Positions 34,558 to 42,873 of a stretch of 64,000 bases of DNA are shown here, piece by piece. Below the pieces are notes generated by a model. It made no database searches. It saw nothing but the letters and a program-made list of their open reading frames with translations, and was not told where the DNA came from. The stretch covers positions 4,383,250-4,447,249 of the forward strand of contig NZ_HG964446.1 in the NCBI RefSeq assembly GCF_000689255.1, in the 5' to 3' direction. The position numbers and the translations under genes were made by a program. Within the stretch, counting starts at the first letter, position 1, and every line of letters starts with the position of its first letter. This DNA is from Mycobacterium triplex. Its GTDB lineage: Bacteria; Actinomycetota; Actinomycetes; Mycobacteriales; Mycobacteriaceae.

Positions 34558-36545
34558 GATTCCTGATCCTCTGTTTCTGAATCCGGCACCAGTCGCGCCA
34601 GCACCTGATCGACTTTCACCTGATCGCCGACGGACACCAGCACCTCCACTTTTCCGGACACCGGCGCGGGCAACGCGTGTTCCATCTTCATCGCCTCGAC
34701 GACCACCACCGCGTCGCCCTCGGACACCTCGGCGCCGGAATCGACCTGCACGGCAATCACACTGCCGGGCATCGGGCTCAGAATGTCGGCCTGTCGCGCT
34801 GCCGCGCCACGGTGAATCTTGTGTTCCTCGGCCTCGCGAAGGTGCCAGGTGCCGCGCCCGTCGGCGATCCAGAGGTGCCGATCGGCTTCCGCCCAGCGGT
34901 ACTCCCGGCGCAGTCCGTCCAGCGTCACGCTGATCTGTTGCCCGGTGAGCTGCACACTCGCGCCATAGATTGTGCCGTTGCCGACCTGCACGACCCCGCC
35001 CTCGGGCCCGCCCCACACCGAGACGGTCTCGGTGCGCAGCGACGTCTGCACCTCGGTGCGCACCGGCGCGGCGTCGGAGCCGACGCGCCAACCCGACGGC
35101 TGCGCCCACAGGTTGCCCTGCGCGCGACGGGCCAACACCCATTGGCGGTAGAGACCGCCGGCCGCGAGCACATCGTCGGGTGCGGGCAGCGGCGCGAAGT
35201 CGGGCAGCCGCTCCTCGAGCAGCGCGGTGTCCAGGTCGCCGGCCTGCACGCGTTCGTCGGCGAGCAGGAAACGCAGGAATTCGATGTTGGTCTGCACGCC
35301 AAGGATTGTCGTCCGCGCCAGTGCGCGGTCGAGTGCGGCGAGCGCCTCGTCGCGATCGGCTCCGTGGGCGATCACCTTGCTCAACATCGGGTCGTAGTCG
35401 CTGCCCACCACGGTGCCCGCCAGCAGTGCGGAGTCCACTCGCACACCGGGACCCGAGGGTTCGAAGACCTCGAGAACGCGCCCGCCGGTGGGCAGGAAGC
35501 CACGACCCGGATCCTCCGCGTAGACCCGCGCCTCGATCGCGTGCCCGCGCAGTTCGATGTCGTCTTGGGCGAACGTGAGCTTCTCGCCGGCACCCGCCCG
35601 GAGCTGCCACTCGACCAGGTCGAGGCCGGTGATCGCCTCGGTGACCGGGTGTTCCACCTGCAGACGGGTGTTCATCTCCATGAAGAAGAACTCGTCGGGT
35701 TGCTCGGCCGAGACGATGAACTCCACCGTGCCGGCCCCGACATAGTCGACGCTGCGGGCGGTGTTGCAGGCGGCGGTCCCGATGCGTGCGCGGGTCTGCG
35801 GATCCAGCAACGGCGAGGGAGCTTCCTCGATGACCTTCTGGTGACGCCGCTGCAGGCTGCACTCACGCTCGCCGAGATGTACCACGTTGCCGTGGCCGTC
35901 GGCCAGTATCTGCACCTCGATATGCCTGGGCCGCAACACGAATCGCTCCAGGAACAACGTGTCGTCGCCGAACGAGGACGCGGCCTCCCGGCGCGCGCCG
36001 ACCAGCGCCTCGCCTAGCCGGGCCGCGTCTTGAACAAGCCGCATGCCCTTGCCGCCGCCGCCGGCCGACGGTTTGATCAGCACCGGATAGCCGACCTCGG
36101 CGGCCGCGGCGACGAGCTCGTCGTCGGTCAGCCCCGATTTCGCCACCCCGGGCACCACCGGCACATCGAAGGCGGCGACCGCGTTCTTGGCGGTGATCTT
36201 GTCGCCCATCACCTCGATCGCGCGGGCCGGCGGGCCCAGGAACACCACGCCGGCGCCCTCGCACGCGACGGCGAAACGGGCATTCTCGGAAAGGAACCCG
36301 TAACCGGGATGGATCGCCTGAGCCCCGGTGCGCGCCGCGGCGTCGAGCACCTTCTCGATATCGAGGTAGCTCTCGCGCGCCGGTGCGGGCCCCAGCCGTA
36401 CCGCTTCGTCCGCCTCCAGCACATGTCGCGCCTCGGCGTCGGCGTCGCTGTAGACCGCGACCGACCGGATCCCAAGCCGGCGCAACGTCCGGATCACTCG
36501 CACCGCGATCTCGCCGCGGTTCGCCACCAATACGGTCTCGAACAT
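34554..36545 (-). CDS. accA1: biotin carboxylase/carrier subunit AccA1 of 3-methylcrotonyl-CoA carboxylase
   Basis: 663 residues: biotin carboxylase domain (about 1-445, ATP-grasp with KPSAGGGGKGM and EMNTRLQVEHPVTE), a linker, and a C-terminal biotinyl domain with the biotinylated lysine in VEAMKMEHAL. It carboxylates biotin for AccD1, acting on 3-methylcrotonyl-CoA in leucine degradation. ATG 36545 is used because the family begins MFxTVLVANRGEIA; GTG 36554, which overlaps the accD1 stop as GTGA, would add three residues. Equivalent of Rv2501c. Confidence 0.95.
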   Translation of the reverse strand: MFETVLVANRGEIAVRVIRTLRRLGIRSVAVYSDADAEARHVLEADEAVRLGPAPARESYLDIEKVLDAAARTGAQAIHPGYGFLSENARFAVACEGAGVVFLGPPARAIEVMGDKITAKNAVAAFDVPVVPGVAKSGLTDDELVAAAAEVGYPVLIKPSAGGGGKGMRLVQDAARLGEALVGARREAASSFGDDTLFLERFVLRPRHIEVQILADGHGNVVHLGERECSLQRRHQKVIEEAPSPLLDPQTRARIGTAACNTARSVDYVGAGTVEFIVSAEQPDEFFFMEMNTRLQVEHPVTEAITGLDLVEWQLRAGAGEKLTFAQDDIELRGHAIEARVYAEDPGRGFLPTGGRVLEVFEPSGPGVRVDSALLAGTVVGSDYDPMLSKVIAHGADRDEALAALDRALARTTILGVQTNIEFLRFLLADERVQAGDLDTALLEERLPDFAPLPAPDDVLAAGGLYRQWVLARRAQGNLWAQPSGWRVGSDAAPVRTEVQTSLRTETVSVWGGPEGGVVQVGNGTIYGASVQLTGQQISVTLDGLRREYRWAEADRHLWIADGRGTWHLREAEEHKIHRGAAARQADILSPMPGSVIAVQVDSGAEVSEGDAVVVVEAMKMEHALPAPVSGKVEVLVSVGDQVKVDQVLARLVPDSETEDQES

Positions 36546-36550
36546 CGCAC

Positions 36551-38137
36551 TCACATCCGGAAGACGCCGTAGGAGACGGGTTCCAGTGGCGCCTGGGCGC
36601 ACACCGAAAGGGCAAGCCCGACATACGTTCTGGTATCGGCAGGGTCGATGATGCCGTCGTCCCAGAGCCTGGCCGTCGAGTAGTACGGGTTGCCCTGGTC
36701 CTCGTACTGCGCGCGAATCGGCGCCTTGAACGCTTCTTCCTCCTCGTTCGACCACGGCTTGCCCGCCGCGCCGAGCTGTTCGCCGCGCACCGTGGCCAGC
36801 ACGGAGGCGGCCTGCTCGCCGCCCATCACCGAAATCCGGGCATTGGGCCACATCCACAGGAAGCGGGGCGAGTAGGCCCTGCCGCACATCGAATAATTGC
36901 CCGCGCCATAGGATCCGCCGATCACGACGGTCAGCTTGGGCACTCGGGCACACGCCACCGCGGTGACCATCTTGGCGCCGTGCTTGGCAATGCCGCCGGC
37001 CTCGTAGTCACGGCCGACCATGAAGCCGGCGATGTTCTGCAGGAACAGCAGCGGGATCTTGCGCTTGTCGCACAACTCGATGAAATGCGCTCCCTTGAGC
37101 GCGGATTCGCTGAACAGCACGCCATTGTTGGCGATGATGCCGACGGGATGGCCATGGATGCGGGCGAATCCGGTCACTAGCGTCTTGCCGTATTTTGCCT
37201 TGAATTCCGTGAATTCGCTGCCGTCGACCAGCCGCAGGATGACCTCGTGCACGTCGTAGGGCACCCGCGGATCCGGCGGGACGACGTCGTAGAGCTCGGT
37301 CTGCGCCCCCTTGGGCTCGACCGTGGGCCGCACCTCCCACGGGCTGGGTTCGCGCGGACCGAACGTCGCCGCGATCGCACGCACGATGCGCAGGGCGTCC
37401 TCGTCGTCGTCGGCGAGATGGTCGGTGACCCCGGAGACTCGCGAGTGCAGGTCGCCGCCGCCGAGGTCTTCGGCCGAAACGATCTCTCCGGTAGCGGCTT
37501 TGACCAACGGCGGACCGCCCAAAAAGATCGTGCCCTGCTCGCGGACTATGACGGCCTCGTCGCTCATCGCCGGCACATACGCACCACCGGCCGTGCAGGA
37601 GCCGAGCACCGCGGCGACCTGAGGAATTTCCTTGGCGCTCATGGTCGCCTGGTTGTAGAAGATCCGCCCGAAATGCTCGCGGTCGGGGAACACCTCGTCC
37701 TGGCGGGGCAAGAAGGCGCCCCCGGAGTCGACCAGGTAAATGCACGGCAGCCGGTTCTGCAACGCGACTTCTTGGGCGCGCAGATGCTTCTTGACCGTGA
37801 TCGGGTAGTAGGTGCCGCCCTTGACCGTCGCGTCGTTGGCGACGATCACACATTCGCGCTGACAGACCCGCCCGATGCCGGTGATGATCCCGGCCCCGGG
37901 GGATTCGTCGTCGTACATCCCGTTCGCGGCCAGCGGGCTCAGTTCCAGAAACGGGCTGCCGGGATCGAGGAGCCGGTCCACCCGCTCGCGCGGCAGCAGC
38001 TTGCCGCGGCTGACGTGACGTTCGCGGGCGCGCTCATTGCCGCCCAGCGCCGCGGCCGCCAGTTTGGTGTTCAACTCGTCGACCAGCCGACGGTGCTCGT
38101 CGGCGAACGAAGGTGCGACCTTGACCGACGCGCTCAT
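36551..38137 (-). CDS. accD1: carboxyltransferase subunit AccD1 of 3-methylcrotonyl-CoA carboxylase
   Basis: 528-residue biotin-dependent carboxyltransferase that moves CO2 from AccA1-biotin to an acyl-CoA, probably 3-methylcrotonyl-CoA. The N-terminal half carries SGGAFLPRQDEVFPDREHFGR and GSCTAGGAYVPAMSDE; the C-terminal half carries LLFLQNIAGFMVGRDYEAGG and GGSYGAGNYSMCGRAY. ATG 38137 has GGAG upstream. First gene of the five-gene leucine operon. A perfect inverted repeat at 38191-38210 and a TATTCT hexamer at 38217-38222 form its probable regulated promoter. Equivalent of Rv2502c. Confidence 0.95.
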   Translation of the reverse strand: MSASVKVAPSFADEHRRLVDELNTKLAAAALGGNERARERHVSRGKLLPRERVDRLLDPGSPFLELSPLAANGMYDDESPGAGIITGIGRVCQRECVIVANDATVKGGTYYPITVKKHLRAQEVALQNRLPCIYLVDSGGAFLPRQDEVFPDREHFGRIFYNQATMSAKEIPQVAAVLGSCTAGGAYVPAMSDEAVIVREQGTIFLGGPPLVKAATGEIVSAEDLGGGDLHSRVSGVTDHLADDDEDALRIVRAIAATFGPREPSPWEVRPTVEPKGAQTELYDVVPPDPRVPYDVHEVILRLVDGSEFTEFKAKYGKTLVTGFARIHGHPVGIIANNGVLFSESALKGAHFIELCDKRKIPLLFLQNIAGFMVGRDYEAGGIAKHGAKMVTAVACARVPKLTVVIGGSYGAGNYSMCGRAYSPRFLWMWPNARISVMGGEQAASVLATVRGEQLGAAGKPWSNEEEEAFKAPIRAQYEDQGNPYYSTARLWDDGIIDPADTRTYVGLALSVCAQAPLEPVSYGVFRM

Positions 38138-38190
38138 GACCGCTCCAGGAGCTCGTCCATTGCCGAAGCAGCCTCCTCGCCGTCGCACTT

Positions 38191-38210
38191 CAGTTAATCT
38201 TCATTAACTG
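38191..38210 (-). promoter_or_regulatory. BkaR operator before accD1
   Basis: Perfect inverted repeat CAGTTAAT, CTTC, ATTAACTG. It begins 54 bases upstream of the accD1 ATG and lies 6 bases downstream of a possible -10 box TATTCT (38217-38222, minus strand), so it would cover the transcription start. The same 16-bp core recurs before bkaR at 39879-39894. Confidence 0.75.
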
Positions 38211-38379
38211 ACGCAGAGAATACCATCGGCGCCGTCGCCGCGTCCAGGGACGAGTACGACGCCGGACGGGCAAACCGATGACGAAAGACAACAGAGGTTT
38301 GCTTTCCTGAGACAGCGAAATTCCTTACATTTTGATCGGTCATCGCCGCCGAGAAAATGCTGTCACCTCAGGGGAAGTC

Positions 38380-39315
38380 ATGCCTGACACGCCTGCCCAT
38401 GCGACCGGTGCACGGTCGGGATTCACCGGTCGGCCTTCGTTGCAGGCCCGGATCAGCGCCCCCATGTTCAGGCTGCTTCGCTCGTTGGCCGGTTTGGTCG
38501 GTGTCGACCTGAGCACCCGTGTCAACGAATTGCTGGCCAGCCGTCGGCCGCCGCGCAATGCCACCCGGGGCGTGACCGTGCAGTACCGCGAGTTCAGCGG
38601 CTGGGACCTGTGCACACTGCGGCCCGAGGCGCCGTCGGGCAAGCACGTGCTGGCCATCCACGGTGGCGCCTTCGTGTGCGAGGCCACCGTCCTGCACTGG
38701 CGGGACTATGCGGCCATCGCCCGCCACACCGCGGCGACGGTGGTCGTCCCCGCCTATCCGCTCGCACCGCACGGCAGCGCCGGCACCGTCGTACCGCGGA
38801 TCGCCGACCTGATCACCTCGATGATCGGCCAGCACGGGCCGAACAACGTGAGCATCTACGGCGACTCCGCCGGCGGTGGCATCGCGCTGTGCGCCGCGCA
38901 GGAATTGGTGCGGCGCAACGCAACCGTCCCGGCGCGGATGGTCCTGCTGTCACCGCTGCTCGATGCCACGTTGAGCAACCCGGACATCCGATCCGTCAAC
39001 GACCCGGTCCTGAGCGCCGAGTTACTCAAATCGAGTTTCGCGCTGTGGGCCGCCGACCTGGATCTGGCCGATCCACTCGTCAGCCCGCTGTACGGGTCGT
39101 TGAGCGGGCTTCCCCCGACCGCGGTCTACGCCGGTTCGCTAGAAGTACTTGGCCCCGATGCCCTTGCGCTGCAACAGAAATCGCTCATCACACCGGATGC
39201 CGACTTCTCTTTCGACCTGCGCAACGGCGGCATGCACGATTGGGCCATGACCTCGTGGCTGCCGGAGGCCCGCGCGGTGCGCTCACAGATCTACCATCAG
39301 TTGCTGGGTTACTAG
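38380..39315 (+). CDS. alpha/beta hydrolase-fold esterase (HSL/LipI-like)
   Basis: 311-residue esterase. Oxyanion motif HGGAF lies near residue 87, nucleophile elbow GDSAGGG near 150, and the likely catalytic His in GGMHDWAM near the C terminus. These match the hormone-sensitive-lipase family, which hydrolyses short-chain esters; no signal peptide is seen. ATG 38380 has GGGGAAG about 8 bases upstream. Divergent from accD1 across a 242-bp region with a BkaR-type operator, so it might be co-regulated. It occupies the place of scoA/scoB/fadD35 in M. tuberculosis. Confidence 0.85.
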   Translation: MPDTPAHATGARSGFTGRPSLQARISAPMFRLLRSLAGLVGVDLSTRVNELLASRRPPRNATRGVTVQYREFSGWDLCTLRPEAPSGKHVLAIHGGAFVCEATVLHWRDYAAIARHTAATVVVPAYPLAPHGSAGTVVPRIADLITSMIGQHGPNNVSIYGDSAGGGIALCAAQELVRRNATVPARMVLLSPLLDATLSNPDIRSVNDPVLSAELLKSSFALWAADLDLADPLVSPLYGSLSGLPPTAVYAGSLEVLGPDALALQQKSLITPDADFSFDLRNGGMHDWAMTSWLPEARAVRSQIYHQLLGY

Positions 39316-39366
39316 CGTCGTCGCACCCTCGCCGCCACGTAACAGGAGCTGCGGAAAGGAAGACAC

Positions 39367-39858
39367 ATGAATCGCGACCAGCTGATCGAGTTATGGGAAC
39401 ACCACATGGCCTGCGAATTCGCGGTCAAAGACGCCGACCTGGCCGTCTCCACCATGACCGACGACGCGACCGTCATGCACCTGCCGACGATGAGCGGCGG
39501 CGCCGGGAAGGAGAACCTGCGTCGCTACTACGCCGAGGTATTCATTCCCGGCATTCCCGCCGACACCACCATTGAGCCGATCGCCCGATCTTGCGGTGAC
39601 GGTCTGCTTGTCGACGAGTTCATCATGCGGATGACCCACGACCAGGACGTGCCGTTCCTGCTGCCGGGGCTGGCGCCGACCGGCGACACCGTGGAAGTGC
39701 CGGCGGTCGTCATCGTGCGGTTCCGGGGCGACCTGATGGAAAGCGAACGGCTTTACTGGGACCAGGCCGCATTACTCCGCCAATTGGACCTGATCGACCC
39801 GGGTCTGCCGGTCGCCGACGTCGCGGCGGTGTCCGGATATCTGCGCGAGCTGAGTTAA
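39367..39858 (+). CDS. SnoaL/NTF2-like fold protein
   Basis: 163 residues with the SnoaL-like pattern WEHHMACEFAVKDADLAVSTMTDDATVMHLP near the start and VVIVRFRGDLMESERLYWDQAALLRQL near the end. The fold covers small isomerases, cyclases and hydrolases acting on ring or dicarboxylate substrates; the actual reaction cannot be read. ATG 39367 is preceded by GGAAAGGAAG. It follows the esterase by 51 bases and is probably in one unit with it. Its stop codon lies inside a degenerate BkaR-type operator. Confidence 0.8.
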   Translation: MNRDQLIELWEHHMACEFAVKDADLAVSTMTDDATVMHLPTMSGGAGKENLRRYYAEVFIPGIPADTTIEPIARSCGDGLLVDEFIMRMTHDQDVPFLLPGLAPTGDTVEVPAVVIVRFRGDLMESERLYWDQAALLRQLDLIDPGLPVADVAAVSGYLRELS

Positions 39859-39869
39859 TCACCGATAAC
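39854..39869 (+). promoter_or_regulatory. degenerate second BkaR-type operator
   Basis: GTTAAT, CACC, GATAAC: the left half equals the accD1 operator exactly, the right half matches 4 of 6 bases. Its centre is 25 bp from the better operator at 39879-39894. It overlaps the stop codon of the SnoaL-like gene. Confidence 0.35.
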
Positions 39870-39878
39870 CCGTGCTAC

Positions 39879-39894
39879 GTTAGCGATGATTAAC
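39879..39894 (+). promoter_or_regulatory. BkaR operator before bkaR (autoregulation)
   Basis: GTTAGC, GATG, ATTAAC: same 16-bp layout as the core of the accD1 operator with two differences in the left half. It overlaps a possible -10 box TACGTT (39876-39881) and lies 32 bases before the bkaR ATG. Confidence 0.65.
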
Positions 39895-39925
39895 CGAAAC
39901 TTTCGGAGGTAGGCCCAGCGCCGTC

Positions 39926-40570
39926 ATGACAACGTCCACCCCGGACACCCCGACCGGTCAATCCGAACCGCCGAATCGCCGCAGCCAGTTGAAATCCGAC
40001 CGGCGACTGCAACTCCTGGCATCCGCCGAACGACTCTTCGCCGAGCGCGGGTTTCTCGCGGTGCGACTCGAAGACATCGGCGCGGCCACCGGGGTCAGCG
40101 GCCCGGCCATCTACCGGCACTTCCCCAACAAGGAGTCGATGCTGGTCGAATTGCTGGTGGGGATCAGCGCCCGGCTGCTTGCCGGGGCCCGCGATGTGAT
40201 CGCCCGCAACGCCGACGCGGCCGACGCACTGGAAGGCCTGATCGATTTTCACCTCGACTTCGCGTTCGGCGAACCGGACCTGATCCGCATCCAGGACCGC
40301 GACCTGGCCCACCTGCCCGCGGCCGCCGAGCGGCAGGTGCGCAAGGCGCAACGCCAATATGTAGAGGTGTGGGTCGGCGTGCTGCGCGAGCTGGATCCGG
40401 CGCTGGCCGAAGCCGATGCCCGGCTGGCGGCGCACGCGGTGTTCGGCTTGCTGAACTCGACGCCGCACAGCATGAAGGCGGCGGAAAAGCCGGCCCGCGG
40501 GGCACGCTCGCGCGCCGTCATGCGGGCCATGACGATCGCCGCACTGGGCGCCGGAGGCCAAGTCCGCTGA
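39926..40570 (+). CDS. bkaR: TetR repressor BkaR of branched-chain keto-acid metabolism
   Basis: 214-residue TetR protein. The DNA-binding helix-turn-helix spans about residues 25-70 with VRLEDIGAATGVSGPAIYRHFPNKESML. By position and sequence it is the equivalent of Rv2506, reported as BkaR, which represses the leucine/branched-chain keto-acid operon. The window supports this: the same inverted repeat stands before bkaR itself and before accD1. ATG 39926 with CGGAGGTAGG upstream, at rather long spacing. The inducer is presumably an acyl-CoA of the pathway, by inference. Confidence 0.9.
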   Translation: MTTSTPDTPTGQSEPPNRRSQLKSDRRLQLLASAERLFAERGFLAVRLEDIGAATGVSGPAIYRHFPNKESMLVELLVGISARLLAGARDVIARNADAADALEGLIDFHLDFAFGEPDLIRIQDRDLAHLPAAAERQVRKAQRQYVEVWVGVLRELDPALAEADARLAAHAVFGLLNSTPHSMKAAEKPARGARSRAVMRAMTIAALGAGGQVR

Positions 40571-40639
40571 GGTGGACGTCATCGCGAGATTCCGCGCCCA
40601 GCCGCTCGGCTTAGGTACCCTGCAATCTGTGAGGTGGGC

Positions 40640-41437
40640 ATGAACGATCCACGGCGACCCGAGCGGTTTAGTCCCCCTCCAGCGGGATGGGAGCCGACCG
40701 GGCCGATTGGCCCGCCGAACGCGCCGCTCGCTGATCCGGCCTACGCCGACCAAGCGCCGTATGCGCCTACCTACGGCGGGTATGCCCCGCAATGGGCGCC
40801 GAGCCCGAACGAGACCAACCCGACAAAGCAGCTGCCCGCCTACTGGCAGCAAGACCAAGACCAGCCGCCGGGCGGGATGCCGCCGGGGGGCATGGCTCCC
40901 CCGCCGCCGGACGGCCCGAAATCGCCCCGCTGGCTGTTGATCGGCGCCGGCGCGGCGGTGCTACTGCTCGTCGCGCTGTTGATCGCGCTGGTTCTCACCA
41001 ACGGCGCGCTGAAAACCCAGACCGCGGTGCCGCCGTTGCCCGCCATGCCCGGATCGAGTGCGCAGAGCCCGACGCCGACGCCGTCGACGCGGGCGTCACG
41101 GCCGTCGCAGACCGCGCTGCCGGTGCCGCCGCCCAGCGGCTCCGCCGGGCCCGCGCCCACCCCGGGCGCGATGCAGGACGTGGTCTACACCGTCAGCGGC
41201 GAGGGCCGCGCGATCAGCATCACCTACTGGGATACCGGTGACGTGATCCAGACCGAGTTCAACGTCTCGCTGCCGTGGACCAAGCAGGTCAGCCTGTCGC
41301 AGTCGGCCGCTCATCCGGCCAGCGTCACGATCATCAACATCGGCCACAACGTCACCTGCTCGGTCACCGTGAACGGCGTGCAAGTACGCCAACGCCTCGG
41401 GGCCGGCATCACCGTCTGCGACGCCGCCGGGCGCTAG
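40640..41437 (+). CDS. Pro-rich single-pass membrane protein with MmpS-like C-terminal domain
   Basis: 265 residues: a cytosolic Pro/Gly-rich N terminus (about 1-95, with repeats such as PPGGMPPGGMAPPPPDG), one transmembrane helix at about 98-120 (WLLIGAGAAVLLLVALLIALVLT), a Pro/Ser/Thr linker, and a C-terminal domain from about 180. The last resembles the MmpS family (VVYTVSGEGRAISITYWDTG, TEFNVSLPWTKQVSL), placed outside the membrane. MmpS proteins assist MmpL lipid exporters, but no mmpL is near. ATG 40640 with GAGG at 6-9 bases. Equivalent of Rv2507. Its stop overlaps that of the convergent MFS gene. Confidence 0.85.
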   Translation: MNDPRRPERFSPPPAGWEPTGPIGPPNAPLADPAYADQAPYAPTYGGYAPQWAPSPNETNPTKQLPAYWQQDQDQPPGGMPPGGMAPPPPDGPKSPRWLLIGAGAAVLLLVALLIALVLTNGALKTQTAVPPLPAMPGSSAQSPTPTPSTRASRPSQTALPVPPPSGSAGPAPTPGAMQDVVYTVSGEGRAISITYWDTGDVIQTEFNVSLPWTKQVSLSQSAAHPASVTIINIGHNVTCSVTVNGVQVRQRLGAGITVCDAAGR

Positions 41438-42783
41438 GTCTGCTCGACCGGTTCGACCGCGGCGGTGTTCCGCGGCGGGACGCGGACCGCGATCATCGCG
41501 ATCAGCCCGGCAATCAGCACCAGCGATATCCCGCCGAGCCCCGCGCGCACCGCGCCGAAAGCATCGACGAACACGGAGAACAGCCAGGGCGCGAGGAACG
41601 CGACCGCCCGGCCCGTCATCGTGTACAGCCCGAACGCCACACCTTCCCGGCCATTGTGGGCCATCTGCAACAACAGCGCGCGCGCCGAGGATTGCGACGG
41701 CCCGATGAACAGACACAGCAGCAGCCCGCACGCCCAGAAGGCCACTGGACCCGAGAGCACCATCATGGTGAGCGCCGAGACGACGATCGCCACGAGCGAC
41801 CCGACGATCACCGGTTTGGACCCGATCCGGTGATCGACGAAACCGCCCCCCACCGCGCCGACGGCGGCGACGATGCTGGCCGCGACACCGAAGATCAGCA
41901 CGTCGGCCTGCGAGATGCCGTACACGTTGACGCCCAGCACGGCGCCGAAGGCGAATATCGCCGCAAGCCCGTCGCGGAAGAGCGCACTGGCGCCCAGGAA
42001 GTAGACCAGGTTGCGGTCGCGGCGCCATTCCGCGGAGATCTCGGTCCACAGCTTGCGATAACCGCCGAGCATGGTTGTCGGCTGGTACACCTCGCCGGTG
42101 TCGGGCAGCCGGTGTGCGACAAGGAGCAACGGCAGCCCCAACACCGCCAGCCACGCCGCGGCGGCCAGCATGGCCTCCCGGACGTAGAGCCCGTCGGCCA
42201 CCGGTATTCGCAGCAGTCCCCTCACCGCATCGGGCCCGTCGCCGGAGCCGGCGATGAAGCCGGTGTAGATCAGCAACAGCAGCAGCACGCTGCCCAGGTA
42301 GCCCGACGCCCAGCCCAGACCCGAGATCCGGCCCGCGGTCTGCGGGGTCGAGAGCTGACGCAGCATCGCGTTGTACGGGACGCTGGCCAGGTCACCGCAG
42401 GCCGCCGTCGCGCCCAGCAGCACCAACCCGGCCCACAGGTAGGCGGGGCGGTCGTGGATCAGATACATCGAGCAGGTCAGCGTCACCGCCAGGCCGGTCA
42501 GCACGCTCAGCGCAACCCGTCGGCGATGCGGTGACTCCACCCACACGCCGACCAGCGGCGCCAGCAGCGCGACCGTCAACCCGGCCAGCGCCCCGGCGCG
42601 GCCCAGCCAACTCTCCGGCGTGGTCCTACCGGGCAGGCCCTCGCCCACGCTGCTGGTGAGGTAAACGGAGAACACGAATGTCGCCACGATCGCGTTCAGA
42701 CCCGTTGACCCGCAGTCCCACAGCGCCCATGCCACCACCCGAGATCGCGCGATCTCGCCCGTCCCCGGTTCCGGCTGACCCAT
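41434..42783 (-). CDS. MFS transporter, UMF1-like
   Basis: 449-residue major facilitator protein with about 12 hydrophobic helices. The first helix block has VVAWALWDCGSTGLNAIVATFVFSVYL, typical of the UMF1/Atg22-like group; a charged loop follows helix 6 (EVYQPTTMLGGYRKLW). The start is ATG 42783; a longer frame to 43416 runs in antisense over cmrA and is rejected. Equivalent of Rv2508c. The substrate is unknown. Confidence 0.88.
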   Translation of the reverse strand: MGQPEPGTGEIARSRVVAWALWDCGSTGLNAIVATFVFSVYLTSSVGEGLPGRTTPESWLGRAGALAGLTVALLAPLVGVWVESPHRRRVALSVLTGLAVTLTCSMYLIHDRPAYLWAGLVLLGATAACGDLASVPYNAMLRQLSTPQTAGRISGLGWASGYLGSVLLLLLIYTGFIAGSGDGPDAVRGLLRIPVADGLYVREAMLAAAAWLAVLGLPLLLVAHRLPDTGEVYQPTTMLGGYRKLWTEISAEWRRDRNLVYFLGASALFRDGLAAIFAFGAVLGVNVYGISQADVLIFGVAASIVAAVGAVGGGFVDHRIGSKPVIVGSLVAIVVSALTMMVLSGPVAFWACGLLLCLFIGPSQSSARALLLQMAHNGREGVAFGLYTMTGRAVAFLAPWLFSVFVDAFGAVRAGLGGISLVLIAGLIAMIAVRVPPRNTAAVEPVEQT

Positions 42784-42861
42784 GCCCGGCACTCTATTTG
42801 TTGAGCCGCCAAGCCGCCCGCGCGCGGTTGCGGCCGTTGCCGCATCCGGTTGGCCGCTGTC

Positions 42862-42867
42862 TACGAT
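42862..42867 (+). promoter_or_regulatory. -10 box for a leaderless cmrA transcript
   Basis: TACGAT followed by six bases and then the cmrA ATG at 42874. In mycobacteria transcription starts about 6-8 bases after the -10 box, so the mRNA would begin at or next to the start codon. No ribosome-binding sequence is seen. Confidence 0.45.
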
Positions 42868-42873
42868 TGGCGC

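Noticed and set aside
36546..36953. N-terminal extension of accA1
   Set aside because: It lies inside accD1 in another frame; the conserved biotin carboxylase start MFETVLVANRGEIA is at 36545.
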